The position numbers were made by a program, and so were the translations under genes. The notes under the pieces are model-generated. The model made no database searches, was not told where the DNA came from, and saw only the letters and a program-made list of their open reading frames with translations. Shown piece by piece: positions 1 through 6,309 of a stretch of 7,460 nt of DNA. How positions within the stretch are numbered: the first letter of the stretch is position 1; each line of letters opens with the position of its first letter. The DNA is from Chloroflexota bacterium (GTDB lineage Bacteria; Chloroflexota; Dehalococcoidia; SAR202; UBA11138), in NCBI GenBank assembly GCA_022561955.1, contig JADFQF010000059.1, positions 1-7,460 on the forward strand, read 5' to 3'.

Positions 1-430
1 TGTCACGGTTGAAGACGAATCCATCGGCTCGATAGGGACTGGACTCGTCGTTTTCATCGGAATATCCTCCGACGATGACGCAGCGGATGCCGACTACCTC
101 GCCAACAAGATAGCCAACCTCAGAATATTCTCCGACGACGAAGGCAGGTTCGATCGCTCGGCCTTAGACCTCGGCGCGGAACTGCTCATCGTCAGCCAGT
201 TTACGCTCTACGCCGACACGCGCAAGGGGCGCAGGCCCAGCTTCACGGACGCCGCGCCCCCCGAGCAGGCCGAGGCCCTTTTCGCCAAGACCGTGGAGAT
301 TTTCCGCTCAACGGGACTAAGAGTCGAGACCGGACGCTTCCAGGCGCATATGCTGGTGAACATCGCAAACGACGGCCCGGTTACGATCTACATCGATTCC
401 GCCGAGAGGAAGCAGCCCAGAAGAGGATAG
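1..430 (+). CDS. dtd: D-aminoacyl-tRNA deacylase, 5'-truncated
   Basis: This is a DTD-family D-aminoacyl-tRNA deacylase, which hydrolyses the ester bond of D-amino acids (and Gly on tRNA-Ala) mischarged on tRNA in the cytosol. The first complete codon is at 2-4, and 142 codons precede the TAG at 428-430. About 12 N-terminal residues, including the start, lie outside the window, judged from the usual ~145-155 aa family length. Two diagnostic motifs are visible: SQFTLYADTRKGRRPSF in the middle and NDGPVT near the end. The second is the NxGP(V/F)T motif carrying the Gly-cisPro that rejects L-amino acids. No break is visible in what remains. It is the only plus-strand gene and converges on the propeller gene, with 90 bp between the stops. 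No clear terminator hairpin is visible in that gap. The identification is secure; the upstream context is unknown. Confidence 0.95.
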   Translation, partial: VTVEDESIGSIGTGLVVFIGISSDDDAADADYLANKIANLRIFSDDEGRFDRSALDLGAELLIVSQFTLYADTRKGRRPSFTDAAPPEQAEALFAKTVEIFRSTGLRVETGRFQAHMLVNIANDGPVTIYIDSAERKQPRRG

Positions 431-467
431 GCCCCCCTGAGCCATCGCGGCGACGGGAATGCCAAGA

Positions 468-540
468 GGCGCTTGACTGGGCTGACGCGGCGACCAGAAA
501 ACATGGGGCGCTCGACTGGGTTAGCGGGGCGACCAGAAAG
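468..540. repeat. 39-bp imperfect tandem near-duplication spanning the propeller gene stop codon
   Basis: Two copies, at about 468-500 and 507-539, are offset by exactly 39 bp (13 codons). They share GCGCTYGACTGGG, then a variable stretch, then GCGACCAGAAA, with roughly 28 of 33 positions identical. The right copy encodes the C-terminal FWSPR and the stop of the minus-strand propeller gene. The left copy lies beyond that stop, in the same frame, and would encode a second FWSPR. The stop codon TAA (521-523 on the complement) corresponds to CAG in the left copy. It looks like an old local duplication of the gene's last codons. Confidence 0.75.
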
Positions 541-1822
541 CCAAAAAACCTTCGGCGATGATTTGCGTCGCAGCCAGTGAATCGGCGGAGACGACGATCA
601 CGTGAAAGCCCTCATGGCCGGGGTGGATGCCCGTGGAAGCCGATACGGCGTCGGTGCTAAGACTCCCGGCGAAAACGAGTGCGTCGCTGTCGGGCGACCA
701 CGGCGAGTGAGAGTAGGCGTACTGGTCGAAGAACTGGAACACGGTGAGCTGCTCCAGTGACGGCACGAAATCTATGAGAGGCTGGCGAACACCAGTCTCC
801 GCGTCGAGCAGCATCCATCGCAAGACTCCCCTGGTGTCGGAGACTGTCACATAGGCCAGCTTGGTGCTGTCCGGCGACCAGAAGTATGCGAGCATGGGAT
901 CATGGATGACTCCGCGCTCCGTGAGATTGTCGCCTTGGATTATGGTGAGAGTCCTGTAGACCAAAAGGCCCTGTCCCTGGTATGCAACCAGCTGGCTGGA
1001 TTCCGAGAGGGCCAGGAACCTACCGTCGGGTGACCAGAGAAATGCGGGAATCGGCCAGGTTCCTCCGATCTCGGTGAAACTTCCCAGCCGAGAACCCGTG
1101 GCCGTCGCCGAAGAGACGACGTAGTCGCTCTGGTTGCCGCCGGTGGCGAAGGTAATCAGTTTGCTCTTCGGGCGCCAGGCGGGCACCCTGTAGCCTGATG
1201 CCTCGATGCTGAGCCTCGTGGCCTGAATTTCACCAGCGGTCTTCACTATGAAGTGGTCGATCCCCCTGTGGACCAGCAGGCGGTCCGAGTCGGAGGCCCA
1301 CGATATCCAGAGAGGTCCGTTGTCCAAAACGAATTCCGCACCCTGGTCGCTACTAAGGTCGTCGATCATGAGTGACAATCCGTCGGCCGTGCCTGCTATG
1401 AATGCGAGGCGGCTTCCGTCGGGGGACCAGAGAGGGTAGTGCACGACGCCCTCTGCGAGCAGGCTGGCCACGCCCGGCTCGCCGACGAATATTGCCCTGG
1501 TGTTTCCGCCGTCCGTATCGGAGGCGTAAAGATTTATCGTGGGCAGGCCGTCCTCGTCGCTCAGGACTCCCGAATATACGAGCTGTGAGGCGTCCGGTGA
1601 CCACGTCGGCCACGTGAAGAAGCCCTCTGATTCCGGGCTGACCTGGTTGGACCGCAGCCCGTCGGGCGATATGGTCTGGATCTTGCCCTCGAAGTCGACG
1701 TAGGCGATCAGGTCCACGCGGGCTACGACACGAACGTCCTCGCGCACGGCGGCGACGATACCCGCCGTTGCGAGAAGCAAGCCCATTATCACCAGGGCCG
1801 CAGCGAATCTGTAAAAGTTCAT
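521..1822 (-). CDS. Membrane-anchored WD40/TolB-like beta-propeller protein of unknown function
   Basis: I do not recognise a specific gene. The 433-aa product has a hydrophobic N-terminal segment (about residues 6-26) with few charges before it, so it is probably a signal peptide or signal anchor and the rest extracytoplasmic. The remainder carries PD40/TolB-type propeller repeats: WSPD at residues 74, 132, 263, 315 and 375, degenerate versions at 175 (WASD) and 216 (WRPK), and a terminal WSPR at 430. The 41-60 residue spacing fits seven or eight blades, with the last strand perhaps closing the ring. No catalytic domain is visible, so a binding or scaffold role is an inference. The ATG lies 6 bp after the nadC stop with only a weak Shine-Dalgarno, which suggests translational coupling to nadC. 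The protein is not part of any known NAD pathway. The C-terminus ends abruptly after WSPR, where a duplicated copy of the same codons follows. Confidence 0.85.
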   Translation of the reverse strand: MNFYRFAAALVIMGLLLATAGIVAAVREDVRVVARVDLIAYVDFEGKIQTISPDGLRSNQVSPESEGFFTWPTWSPDASQLVYSGVLSDEDGLPTINLYASDTDGGNTRAIFVGEPGVASLLAEGVVHYPLWSPDGSRLAFIAGTADGLSLMIDDLSSDQGAEFVLDNGPLWISWASDSDRLLVHRGIDHFIVKTAGEIQATRLSIEASGYRVPAWRPKSKLITFATGGNQSDYVVSSATATGSRLGSFTEIGGTWPIPAFLWSPDGRFLALSESSQLVAYQGQGLLVYRTLTIIQGDNLTERGVIHDPMLAYFWSPDSTKLAYVTVSDTRGVLRWMLLDAETGVRQPLIDFVPSLEQLTVFQFFDQYAYSHSPWSPDSDALVFAGSLSTDAVSASTGIHPGHEGFHVIVVSADSLAATQIIAEGFLAFWSPR

Positions 1823-1828
1823 AATGCT

Positions 1829-2677
1829 CTAAAGCAGGTCAAGGCTCAGGTCCAGCGCCTTCGACGAGTGGGTCAGGGCTCCCACCGATATCAGGTCCAC
1901 GCCGGTTGCCGCGACCTGTCGAACGTTTTCAAACGTGATTCCACCCGACGCCTCGGTTACGGCCTTGCCCTCGCAGAGCCGGACCGCCGCCGCCATCTGC
2001 TCCGTGTCCATATTGTCCAGCAGCAGTATGCTCGCTCCTGCCTTCAACGCCTCCTCCACCTGTTCCAGGTCCTCGACCTCGACCTCCACGTTAATGGTGT
2101 GGGACTTCCTTTCGTGGGCGCTCCTCACGATTTCACCCAGCGACATCCCCGTCGCCTTCAGCGCCTCGATGTGGTTGTCCTTTATCAGGATGCCGTCGCC
2201 GAGATTTTGGCGATGGTTGAAGCCTCCGCCCGCCCGTATCGCCTGCTTCTCCAGAGAGCGAAGTCCTGGAGTGGTCTTGCGCGTGTCGATTATTCTCACG
2301 TCGTGGCCCTCCACGGCGCTCACGTAGGCAGCGGTGGCTGTCGCGATTCCCGACAGGCGCTGCATGAAGTTGAGCGCGGTGCGTTCTCCCTTGAGTATGG
2401 ATGCCACGCATCCCTGTATTTCGGCGACGACGGTCCTGTCCTTGACCGGGTCACCGTCGGACATAACGGCCGTGGTCCTCAGATTGGCGTCGATGCGGCT
2501 AAAGACCGCCAGGCCCACCTCGATGCCGGCCAGGACGCCGTCGGCCCTAGACAGGACCCGTGCCGTGCCCTGAAGGTCGGACGGTATCAGCAGGTCGGTC
2601 GTGGGGTCGCCGATGCCCAGGTCCTCGGAGATCGCCCTCTCGATGAGCTGTTCTACGTCCGGCGCGAGATGTCGCAC
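1829..2677 (-). CDS. nadC: Nicotinate-nucleotide pyrophosphorylase (quinolinate phosphoribosyltransferase)
   Basis: NadC converts quinolinate and PRPP to nicotinate mononucleotide, CO2 and pyrophosphate in de novo NAD synthesis in the cytosol. The 282-aa product has the normal family length and a full set of motifs: EDLGIGDPTT (18-27), ERTALNFMQRLSGIAT (98-113), DTRKTTPGLR (131-140), the GGGFNHR stretch with LIKDNH (150-169), EVEVE (198-202), LLLDN (218-222), EASGGI (242-247) and a C-terminal SVGALTHS (264-271). The conserved Arg, Lys and His residues for substrate phosphates are therefore in place. The start is GTG at 2675-2677, chosen because GGGAGG (2687-2692 on the complement) sits 9 nt upstream and the N-terminus fits the family. 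It lies downstream of nadA across a 137-bp gap with a hairpin and a -10 box, and 6 bp before the propeller gene. I see no defects. Confidence 0.98.
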   Translation of the reverse strand: MRHLAPDVEQLIERAISEDLGIGDPTTDLLIPSDLQGTARVLSRADGVLAGIEVGLAVFSRIDANLRTTAVMSDGDPVKDRTVVAEIQGCVASILKGERTALNFMQRLSGIATATAAYVSAVEGHDVRIIDTRKTTPGLRSLEKQAIRAGGGFNHRQNLGDGILIKDNHIEALKATGMSLGEIVRSAHERKSHTINVEVEVEDLEQVEEALKAGASILLLDNMDTEQMAAAVRLCEGKAVTEASGGITFENVRQVAATGVDLISVGALTHSSKALDLSLDLL

Positions 2678-2742
2678 TTCAATCGGCCTCCCGATGATTT
2701 TGCGGCCTGCCTAGGGGCTTAGGTGATTCTTGGGCCGCCGCT

Positions 2743-2748
2743 ATTATA
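2743..2748 (-). promoter_or_regulatory. Candidate -10 box for nadC and the propeller gene
   Basis: A perfect TATAAT lies on the minus strand, about 65 nt before the nadC GTG start. The best -35 candidate, CAGACA at 2768-2773, matches TTGACA at four of six positions but needs a 19-bp spacer, so the promoter would be weak. The -35 region falls inside the hairpin at 2751-2791. It could allow nadC to be expressed independently of miaB-nadA. Confidence 0.4.
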
Positions 2749-2750
2749 GA

Positions 2751-2791
2751 CAAAGCCCACCTCGTCATGTCTGATGCAGAGATGGGCTTTG
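2751..2791 (-). terminator. Hairpin between nadA and nadC, possible weak terminator or attenuator
   Basis: CAAAGCCCA (2751-2759) and TGGGCTTTG (2783-2791) form a perfect 9-bp stem. Weaker pairing continues inside it (CTC 2761-2763 with GAG 2779-2781, CAT 2766-2768 with ATG 2774-2776). It starts 24 bp after the nadA stop. In the minus direction the stem is followed by GTCTATAAT rather than a clean U-run, so it is a poor classical terminator. It may be a partial terminator, an mRNA processing or stability element, or part of the nadC promoter region. Confidence 0.45.
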
Positions 2792-2814
2792 GCTTTCGCT
2801 TGGGTTCAGGTTGG

Positions 2815-4023
2815 TTACACAACCGTGAGCATTCGGTCCAAGGCGACTCTGGACTGCTCCGCCGTCTCCTCGTCCACGGAGATCTGGTTTACCACGACGC
2901 CCTCGTTCAGGCCGTCCAGCACCCACGAGAGGTACGCAGGGTGTATGCGGTACATCGTCGAGCATGGGCAGACGACCGAGTCGAGGCAGAAGACGGTCTT
3001 GTCCGGGTTCTCGGCGGCAAGCCTCTTTATCATGCTTATCTCCGTGCCGACGGCTATGACGCTGCCGGGCGCCGCCTCGCTCACGAAGTTCTTGATGAAC
3101 TCCGTGGAGCCGTTGTAGTCGGCGGCCTGCACAACCTCCATGGTGCACTCGGGATGGGCCAGGACCTGCACTTCGGGGAACTTCTCCCGTGCCTGCTCTA
3201 TCTGGTCCACGGTGAACCGTGTGTGGACCGAGCAGTGGCCCTGCCAGAGTATTAGCCTGGCGTTTCGGATCTCGTCCTCGGTGTTGCCGCCCAGGGGCTT
3301 GAAGGGGTTCCAGACGATCATCTCTTCCAGATCGACGCCCATCTTCACGCCGGTGTTTCGTCCCAGGTGCTGGTCGGGTATGAACAGCACCCGCTCGCCT
3401 TTTTCGTAGGCCCACTTGAACGTGGCCGCCGCGTTGGAAGAAGTGCATACGATGCCGTCGTTGCGTCCGCACAGCGCCTTTATGGCCGCCGTCGAGTTCA
3501 TGTAGGTTATGGGCGTCACGCCGTGGTCTTCGCCAAGCACGTCCCGCAGGTCGTCCCAGCAGTCCAGCACATCGTCGATGCGGGCCATGTCCGCCATGGA
3601 GCAGCCCGCCGTCAAGTTGGGAAGTATTACCTTCTGGTGCGGGGCGCTGAGAATGTCTGCTGTCTCTGCCATGAAGTGCACGCCGCAGAACAGGATGTAC
3701 TCCGACTCCTTCATGGACGCCGCCAGCAGGGAGAGCTTGAACGAGTCGCCGCGATAGTCGGCGAACTTGATGATCTCGTCCCGCTGGTAGTGATGCCCGA
3801 GAATGACCACACGCGAGCCCAGCCTGGCGCGTGCCTCCGTGATGCGGTCGTCCAACTCTTCCGGCGACATGCGCATATAGCTGACGGGCAGCTTCTGCCA
3901 GCGTACCCCGGCGCCGAACTCCTCTTCGAGGCTCTTGGCCTTCAGCTCGTCGTCGGTCCGGCAAAAGGCCGACTGCTCTATCTCCGTGATAGGTATGGTT
4001 GGCGTCTTCATCTTGACGACCAT
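2815..4023 (-). CDS. nadA: Quinolinate synthase (4Fe-4S), long form
   Basis: NadA condenses iminoaspartate with dihydroxyacetone phosphate to quinolinate, using a catalytic 4Fe-4S cluster, in the cytosol. The 402-aa product contains ILGHHYQRDEIIKFAD (74-89), FCGVHFMAETADIL (112-125), TSSNAAA (194-200), DQHLGRNTG (217-225), HPECTMEV (290-297) and VCPCSTMYRIHP (351-362). Likely cluster ligands, by comparison with the Bacillus-type enzyme, are Cys113, Cys264 (in GHCSVH) and Cys354 or Cys352. That choice is inferred, because several other cysteines are present. The ATG at 4021-4023 is preceded 9 nt upstream by GGGGGAG (4033-4039 on the complement). A second in-frame ATG 12 nt further in has no comparable site. 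The gene follows miaB by 22 bp, so the two are probably cotranscribed. Its partner nadC follows, but no nadB or aspartate dehydrogenase is in the window. Confidence 0.98.
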   Translation of the reverse strand: MVVKMKTPTIPITEIEQSAFCRTDDELKAKSLEEEFGAGVRWQKLPVSYMRMSPEELDDRITEARARLGSRVVILGHHYQRDEIIKFADYRGDSFKLSLLAASMKESEYILFCGVHFMAETADILSAPHQKVILPNLTAGCSMADMARIDDVLDCWDDLRDVLGEDHGVTPITYMNSTAAIKALCGRNDGIVCTSSNAAATFKWAYEKGERVLFIPDQHLGRNTGVKMGVDLEEMIVWNPFKPLGGNTEDEIRNARLILWQGHCSVHTRFTVDQIEQAREKFPEVQVLAHPECTMEVVQAADYNGSTEFIKNFVSEAAPGSVIAVGTEISMIKRLAAENPDKTVFCLDSVVCPCSTMYRIHPAYLSWVLDGLNEGVVVNQISVDEETAEQSRVALDRMLTVV

Positions 4024-4045
4024 ATAACCCTACTCCCCCGACACC

Positions 4046-5335
4046 CTAACTTTTCGCTAAAACGGGCGCCAACGACCCCTGCAAGGACCAGGGGCTCGTG
4101 TCTTCAATTGAGATGTCCAGCATGCGTCCCTTCACGTCAAAATCCGCGTCGAAGTAAACGAGCTTGTCGTTTCGGTTTCGGCCGAACCACCGGCCGCGTT
4201 TTCGCCCCTCGACCAGGACCTCCACTGTCCTGTCCAGGTATGTGGAGTTGATCGACATCGAGATGCTTTCCTGCAACGCGTCCAGAGACTTCAGGCGCGC
4301 CCGCTTTTCTTCGTGAGGCACGTCGTCGGTCATCGTTCGGTCCGCAATGGTGCCCTGGCGCGTCGAATAGGCGGCCGTGTGGACCTTGTCGAAGCGTATG
4401 TCCCTTATCAGCTCCCGCGTTTTTTCGAACTGAGCGTCGGACTCGCCGGAGAATCCGACTATGACGTCGGTGCTCAGGGACACGTTGGGAATCCGCTCCC
4501 TGATCTCCTCTACTTTTCGCCGATATTCGTCGTTGGTGTAGCCCCGCCTCATGCTCGCCAGGACGTCGTCATCGCCCGCCTGGAAGGGCAGATTGATGTG
4601 CTCGCACACCTTGTCCAGGCTCGCCACCTTCTCGATGATATGATCGCTCATGTCGTTTGGATGGGACGTCAAGAACCGAATTCTGTCGAGGCCCTCGACC
4701 TCGTTCACCGCTTCCAGGAGGTCTCCAAGATCGGGCGCCTCGGGCAGGTCGTGACCGTAAGAGTCGACGTTCTGGCCGAGAAGAGTCACCTCTCTGACTC
4801 CTCGCTGTGCCAGCAGCTGCGCCTCGCGGACGATGTCGTCCACGGGCCTGCTCACCTCGCGTCCCCGTCGGTAGGGGATGATGCAGAATGTGCAAAACTT
4901 GTCGCAGCCGTGGATTATGGGGATAAACGTCGTGACGTCCGCCCGAGCGACGAGCTGGCCGACGCAGCCGTCCGTGTCGATATCCAAACGCTCGCCGAGC
5001 ATGTCGATGAGAGGCTGGAACTGCTGTGGACGCATGAATACGTCGACATAGGGGAAGCGTTTCCGGAGCTCGTCGGTCTTGGGGCCGACCATGCAGCCCA
5101 TCAGGGCGACGACCTTGTCGGGGTATTCCTGCTTCAGCGGCTTCAGGCTGGTGACCATGCCCACGACTTTGTCTTCGGCGCTCTGCCTCACGACGCAGCT
5201 ATTGAGCACGACCACGTCGGCGGCTTGTGGACTCTCGGTAGGGGACATGCCCATCTGGTCGAGAGCGCTCTCGAGTCGCTCGGAATCGGCCTTGTTCATT
5301 TGACAGCCGATCGTCCAAATGTAATATCCGTGCAT
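4046..5335 (-). CDS. miaB: tRNA-2-methylthio-N6-dimethylallyladenosine synthase
   Basis: MiaB is a radical-SAM methylthiotransferase that adds the 2-methylthio group to i6A37 in tRNAs reading UNN codons. All three parts are visible in 429 aa. The N-terminal domain has the cluster cysteines Cys11 (GCQMN), Cys47 (NSCVVR) and Cys81 (GCM). The radical-SAM domain has CxxxCxxC at Cys144, Cys148 and Cys151 in GCDKFCTFCIIPYRRGRE, followed by LLGQNVDSYG and FLTSHP. A C-terminal TRAM domain spans about 365-415. The paralogue MtaB (t6A-specific) usually differs in its N-terminal motif; GCQMN supports MiaB. The ATG at 5333-5335 has AAGGA 5 nt upstream. The tRNA-Ser gene ends 90 bp upstream with no terminator I can see, so readthrough from the tRNA promoter is plausible. 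The N-terminus (YYIWTIGCQMN) and the tail (SPWSLQG) resemble Dehalococcoidia proteins from memory. Confidence 0.97.
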   Translation of the reverse strand: MHGYYIWTIGCQMNKADSERLESALDQMGMSPTESPQAADVVVLNSCVVRQSAEDKVVGMVTSLKPLKQEYPDKVVALMGCMVGPKTDELRKRFPYVDVFMRPQQFQPLIDMLGERLDIDTDGCVGQLVARADVTTFIPIIHGCDKFCTFCIIPYRRGREVSRPVDDIVREAQLLAQRGVREVTLLGQNVDSYGHDLPEAPDLGDLLEAVNEVEGLDRIRFLTSHPNDMSDHIIEKVASLDKVCEHINLPFQAGDDDVLASMRRGYTNDEYRRKVEEIRERIPNVSLSTDVIVGFSGESDAQFEKTRELIRDIRFDKVHTAAYSTRQGTIADRTMTDDVPHEEKRARLKSLDALQESISMSINSTYLDRTVEVLVEGRKRGRWFGRNRNDKLVYFDADFDVKGRMLDISIEDTSPWSLQGSLAPVLAKS

Positions 5336-5425
5336 TAAAGTCCTTAGCTTTCCTGATATACGGTTCTGTGTTTACAAGTTATGGCTTTCCCTGGGTATGA
5401 ACAGGCTCAGGGCTTAGCTATGAGA

Positions 5426-5517
5426 TGGCGGAGGGAATGGGATTCGAACCCATGAGAGAGCTTACACCCCCTAACCGCTTAGCAGGCGGCCGCACTAGAC
5501 CTCTATGCGATCCCTCC
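5426..5517 (-). tRNA. tRNA-Ser(GCU), CCA encoded
   Basis: Read on the minus strand, a 7-bp acceptor stem GGAGGGA/TCCCTCC pairs fully, with G as discriminator base and an encoded CCA at 5426-5428. The D-stem is GCA/TGC. The anticodon arm is GCCGC-CTGCTAA-GCGGT, with anticodon GCT (5481-5483) preceded by T33 and followed by A37. This makes it the serine tRNA for AGC/AGU codons. A long variable arm (AGGGGG/CTCTCT with G-U pairs) is typical of class II serine tRNAs. The T-arm is ATGGG-TTCGAAT-CCCAT. The mature body is 89 nt plus CCA. No integrase or duplicated tRNA end is visible nearby. Confidence 0.97.
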
Positions 5518-5527
5518 ACTTCTAATT

Positions 5528-5557
5528 AATATATCAAACATACGCCCCAATTGGCAA
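5528..5557 (-). promoter_or_regulatory. Promoter of tRNA-Ser(GCU), perhaps also serving miaB-nadA
   Basis: On the minus strand, TTGCCA (5552-5557; five of six to TTGACA) is followed after 18 bp by TATATT (5528-5533; five of six to TATAAT). The -10 box ends 10 nt before the mature tRNA 5' end, so transcription would start only a few bases upstream of it, as is common for tRNA genes. A TGTGA-N6-GCACT motif lies 10 bp upstream of the -35 box. Confidence 0.7.
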
Positions 5558-5567
5558 CGAATAACAT

Positions 5568-5583
5568 TGTGATTTTCGGCACT
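5568..5583. promoter_or_regulatory. CRP/FNR-like motif upstream of the tRNA promoter
   Basis: TGTGA-TTTTCG-GCACT fits the two-half-site layout TGTGA-N6-TCACA of CRP-family operators, with two mismatches in the right half. The 19-bp string around it (5567-5585) recurs at 5741-5759 with only two differences. Its centre is about 55 bp upstream of the predicted tRNA transcription start, a reasonable place for an activator. The regulator is unknown. Confidence 0.35.
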
Positions 5584-5741
5584 ATTTTGATTCTTGGCTC
5601 AGAAACCACCATAATATGCCCGGTTTTCGCACTTTTACGTCAAAACGGCAAATATTTGAGTAGAGATGCCGTCGCCCAAGGGTGAAGTTGCGCGAAAAGC
5701 GTCAGTTTAGGGCCTTGTAGGGTGGTTCAGGGGAGTTTTAT

Positions 5742-5776
5742 TGTGAAATTCGGCACTATCTGTGAAACTTTTCACT
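5742..5776. promoter_or_regulatory. Pair of CRP/FNR-like motifs just past the moaE stop
   Basis: Two motifs lie 19 bp apart: TGTGA-AATTCG-GCACT (5742-5757) and TGTGA-AACTTT-TCACT (5761-5776). The second contains a perfect inverted repeat, GTGAAA-CT-TTTCAC, and ends 1 bp before the moaE stop codon. The position is odd for activators of moaE, which is transcribed towards them, so they may act on the tRNA unit. A weak AT-rich hairpin aiding moaE termination is the other reading. Confidence 0.35.
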
Positions 5777-5777
5777 G

Positions 5778-6239
5778 CTAGGAAGATTCTCGGCCACCGA
5801 CTATGGCTTCGTCCGCCTTGGCCTCAAGGTCTTCCTGGCTGCCGACCCAGACCTCTCCACCCTCGAAGAACTCCTTCTTCCAGATGGGCACGATCTGTTT
5901 GATGCGGTCAATGCTGTATTTGCAGGCCTCGAAGGCGCTCTCCCTGTGAGGCGAGGCCACGGCGACGACGAGGCTTATGTCGCCAATTTGCAGCCTGCCC
6001 AGCCTGTGCGATATCGCTACGTCCTCAACGCCGTAGCGCTCGCGCATCTCGTCCGCGACCACGGCGAGCTGCTTGTCCGCCATGGGGCGGTAGGCCTCGT
6101 ATTCGAGATAGAGGACCTTGCGACCGCCGGTGGAGTCGCGCGTCGAGCCGAGAAAGGTCACGACGGCGCCGTTGGAGCTTTTCTCGACTCCGGAGGTGAT
6201 GTCCTGAGGATTCAGGGGCTCGTGGGTTATTTCAATCAT
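5778..6239 (-). CDS. moaE: Molybdopterin synthase catalytic (large) subunit
   Basis: MoaE is the catalytic subunit of molybdopterin synthase. With thiocarboxylated MoaD it inserts two sulfurs into cyclic pyranopterin monophosphate to give molybdopterin. The 153-aa product has GAVVTFLGSTRD (24-35), YEAYRPMA (47-54), HRLGRLQIGDISL (78-90), VASPHRESAFEACKYSID (94-111) and IKQIVPIWKKE (113-123). Lys114 and Lys121 have the same 7-residue spacing as the catalytic lysines 119 and 126 of the E. coli enzyme. The length is normal for the family. The ATG at 6237-6239 has AGGG about 4 nt upstream, a modest ribosome binding site. It lies 186 bp downstream of moaD on the same strand, separated by a palindromic element, so cotranscription is likely but not certain. 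The TAG stop at 5778-5780 is directly followed by the CRP-like motif pair. Confidence 0.96.
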   Translation of the reverse strand: MIEITHEPLNPQDITSGVEKSSNGAVVTFLGSTRDSTGGRKVLYLEYEAYRPMADKQLAVVADEMRERYGVEDVAISHRLGRLQIGDISLVVAVASPHRESAFEACKYSIDRIKQIVPIWKKEFFEGGEVWVGSQEDLEAKADEAIVGGRESS

Positions 6240-6309
6240 GTTTCCCTGCCGTTCTTCAGGGCGATTTCATGCGGACGCCAGCTAAAAGGTATTCTTAGTA
6301 GTGACGCCG

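Noticed and set aside
1868..2722. A 284-codon open frame on the plus strand
   Set aside because: It lies antisense to nadC, which has every family motif. The translation shows no domain and is rich in Arg, His and Leu, as expected of a shadow frame in GC-rich DNA.
2765..3964. A 399-codon open frame on the minus strand in another frame of nadA
   Set aside because: The product is Arg/Gly/His-rich and low in complexity, while the nadA frame is fully conserved. It is a codon-bias shadow.
3367..4251. A 294-codon plus-strand frame across the nadA-miaB junction
   Set aside because: It is antisense to two clear genes, with no recognisable domain and no convincing ribosome binding site.
4313..5338. 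A 341-codon plus-strand frame opposite miaB
   Set aside because: It mirrors the miaB codons almost end to end and shows no motif of its own.
5389..5412. CCCTG/CAGGG inverted repeat downstream of the tRNA, considered as a terminator
   Set aside because: On the transcribed minus strand only five base pairs hold before mismatches, and no U-run follows. The segment GAACAGGCTCAGGG vaguely resembles an intergenic repeat but is too short to call.
5336..5425. A separate promoter for miaB
   Set aside because: TTGTAA and TATATC are present on the minus strand but only 11 bp apart, and no other pair has acceptable spacing.
5426..5777. tRNA-Ser as an integration site for a genomic island
   Set aside because: There is no integrase, no duplicated tRNA 3' end and no phage-like gene; both sides hold housekeeping genes.
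5761..5777. Rex-type redox operator (TTGTGAA...TTCACAA)
   Set aside because: CTGTGAAACTTTTCACTG is close, but the outer bases do not fit and the neighbouring motifs have GCACT right halves, so a CRP/FNR-like reading covers all three better. Neither is proven.
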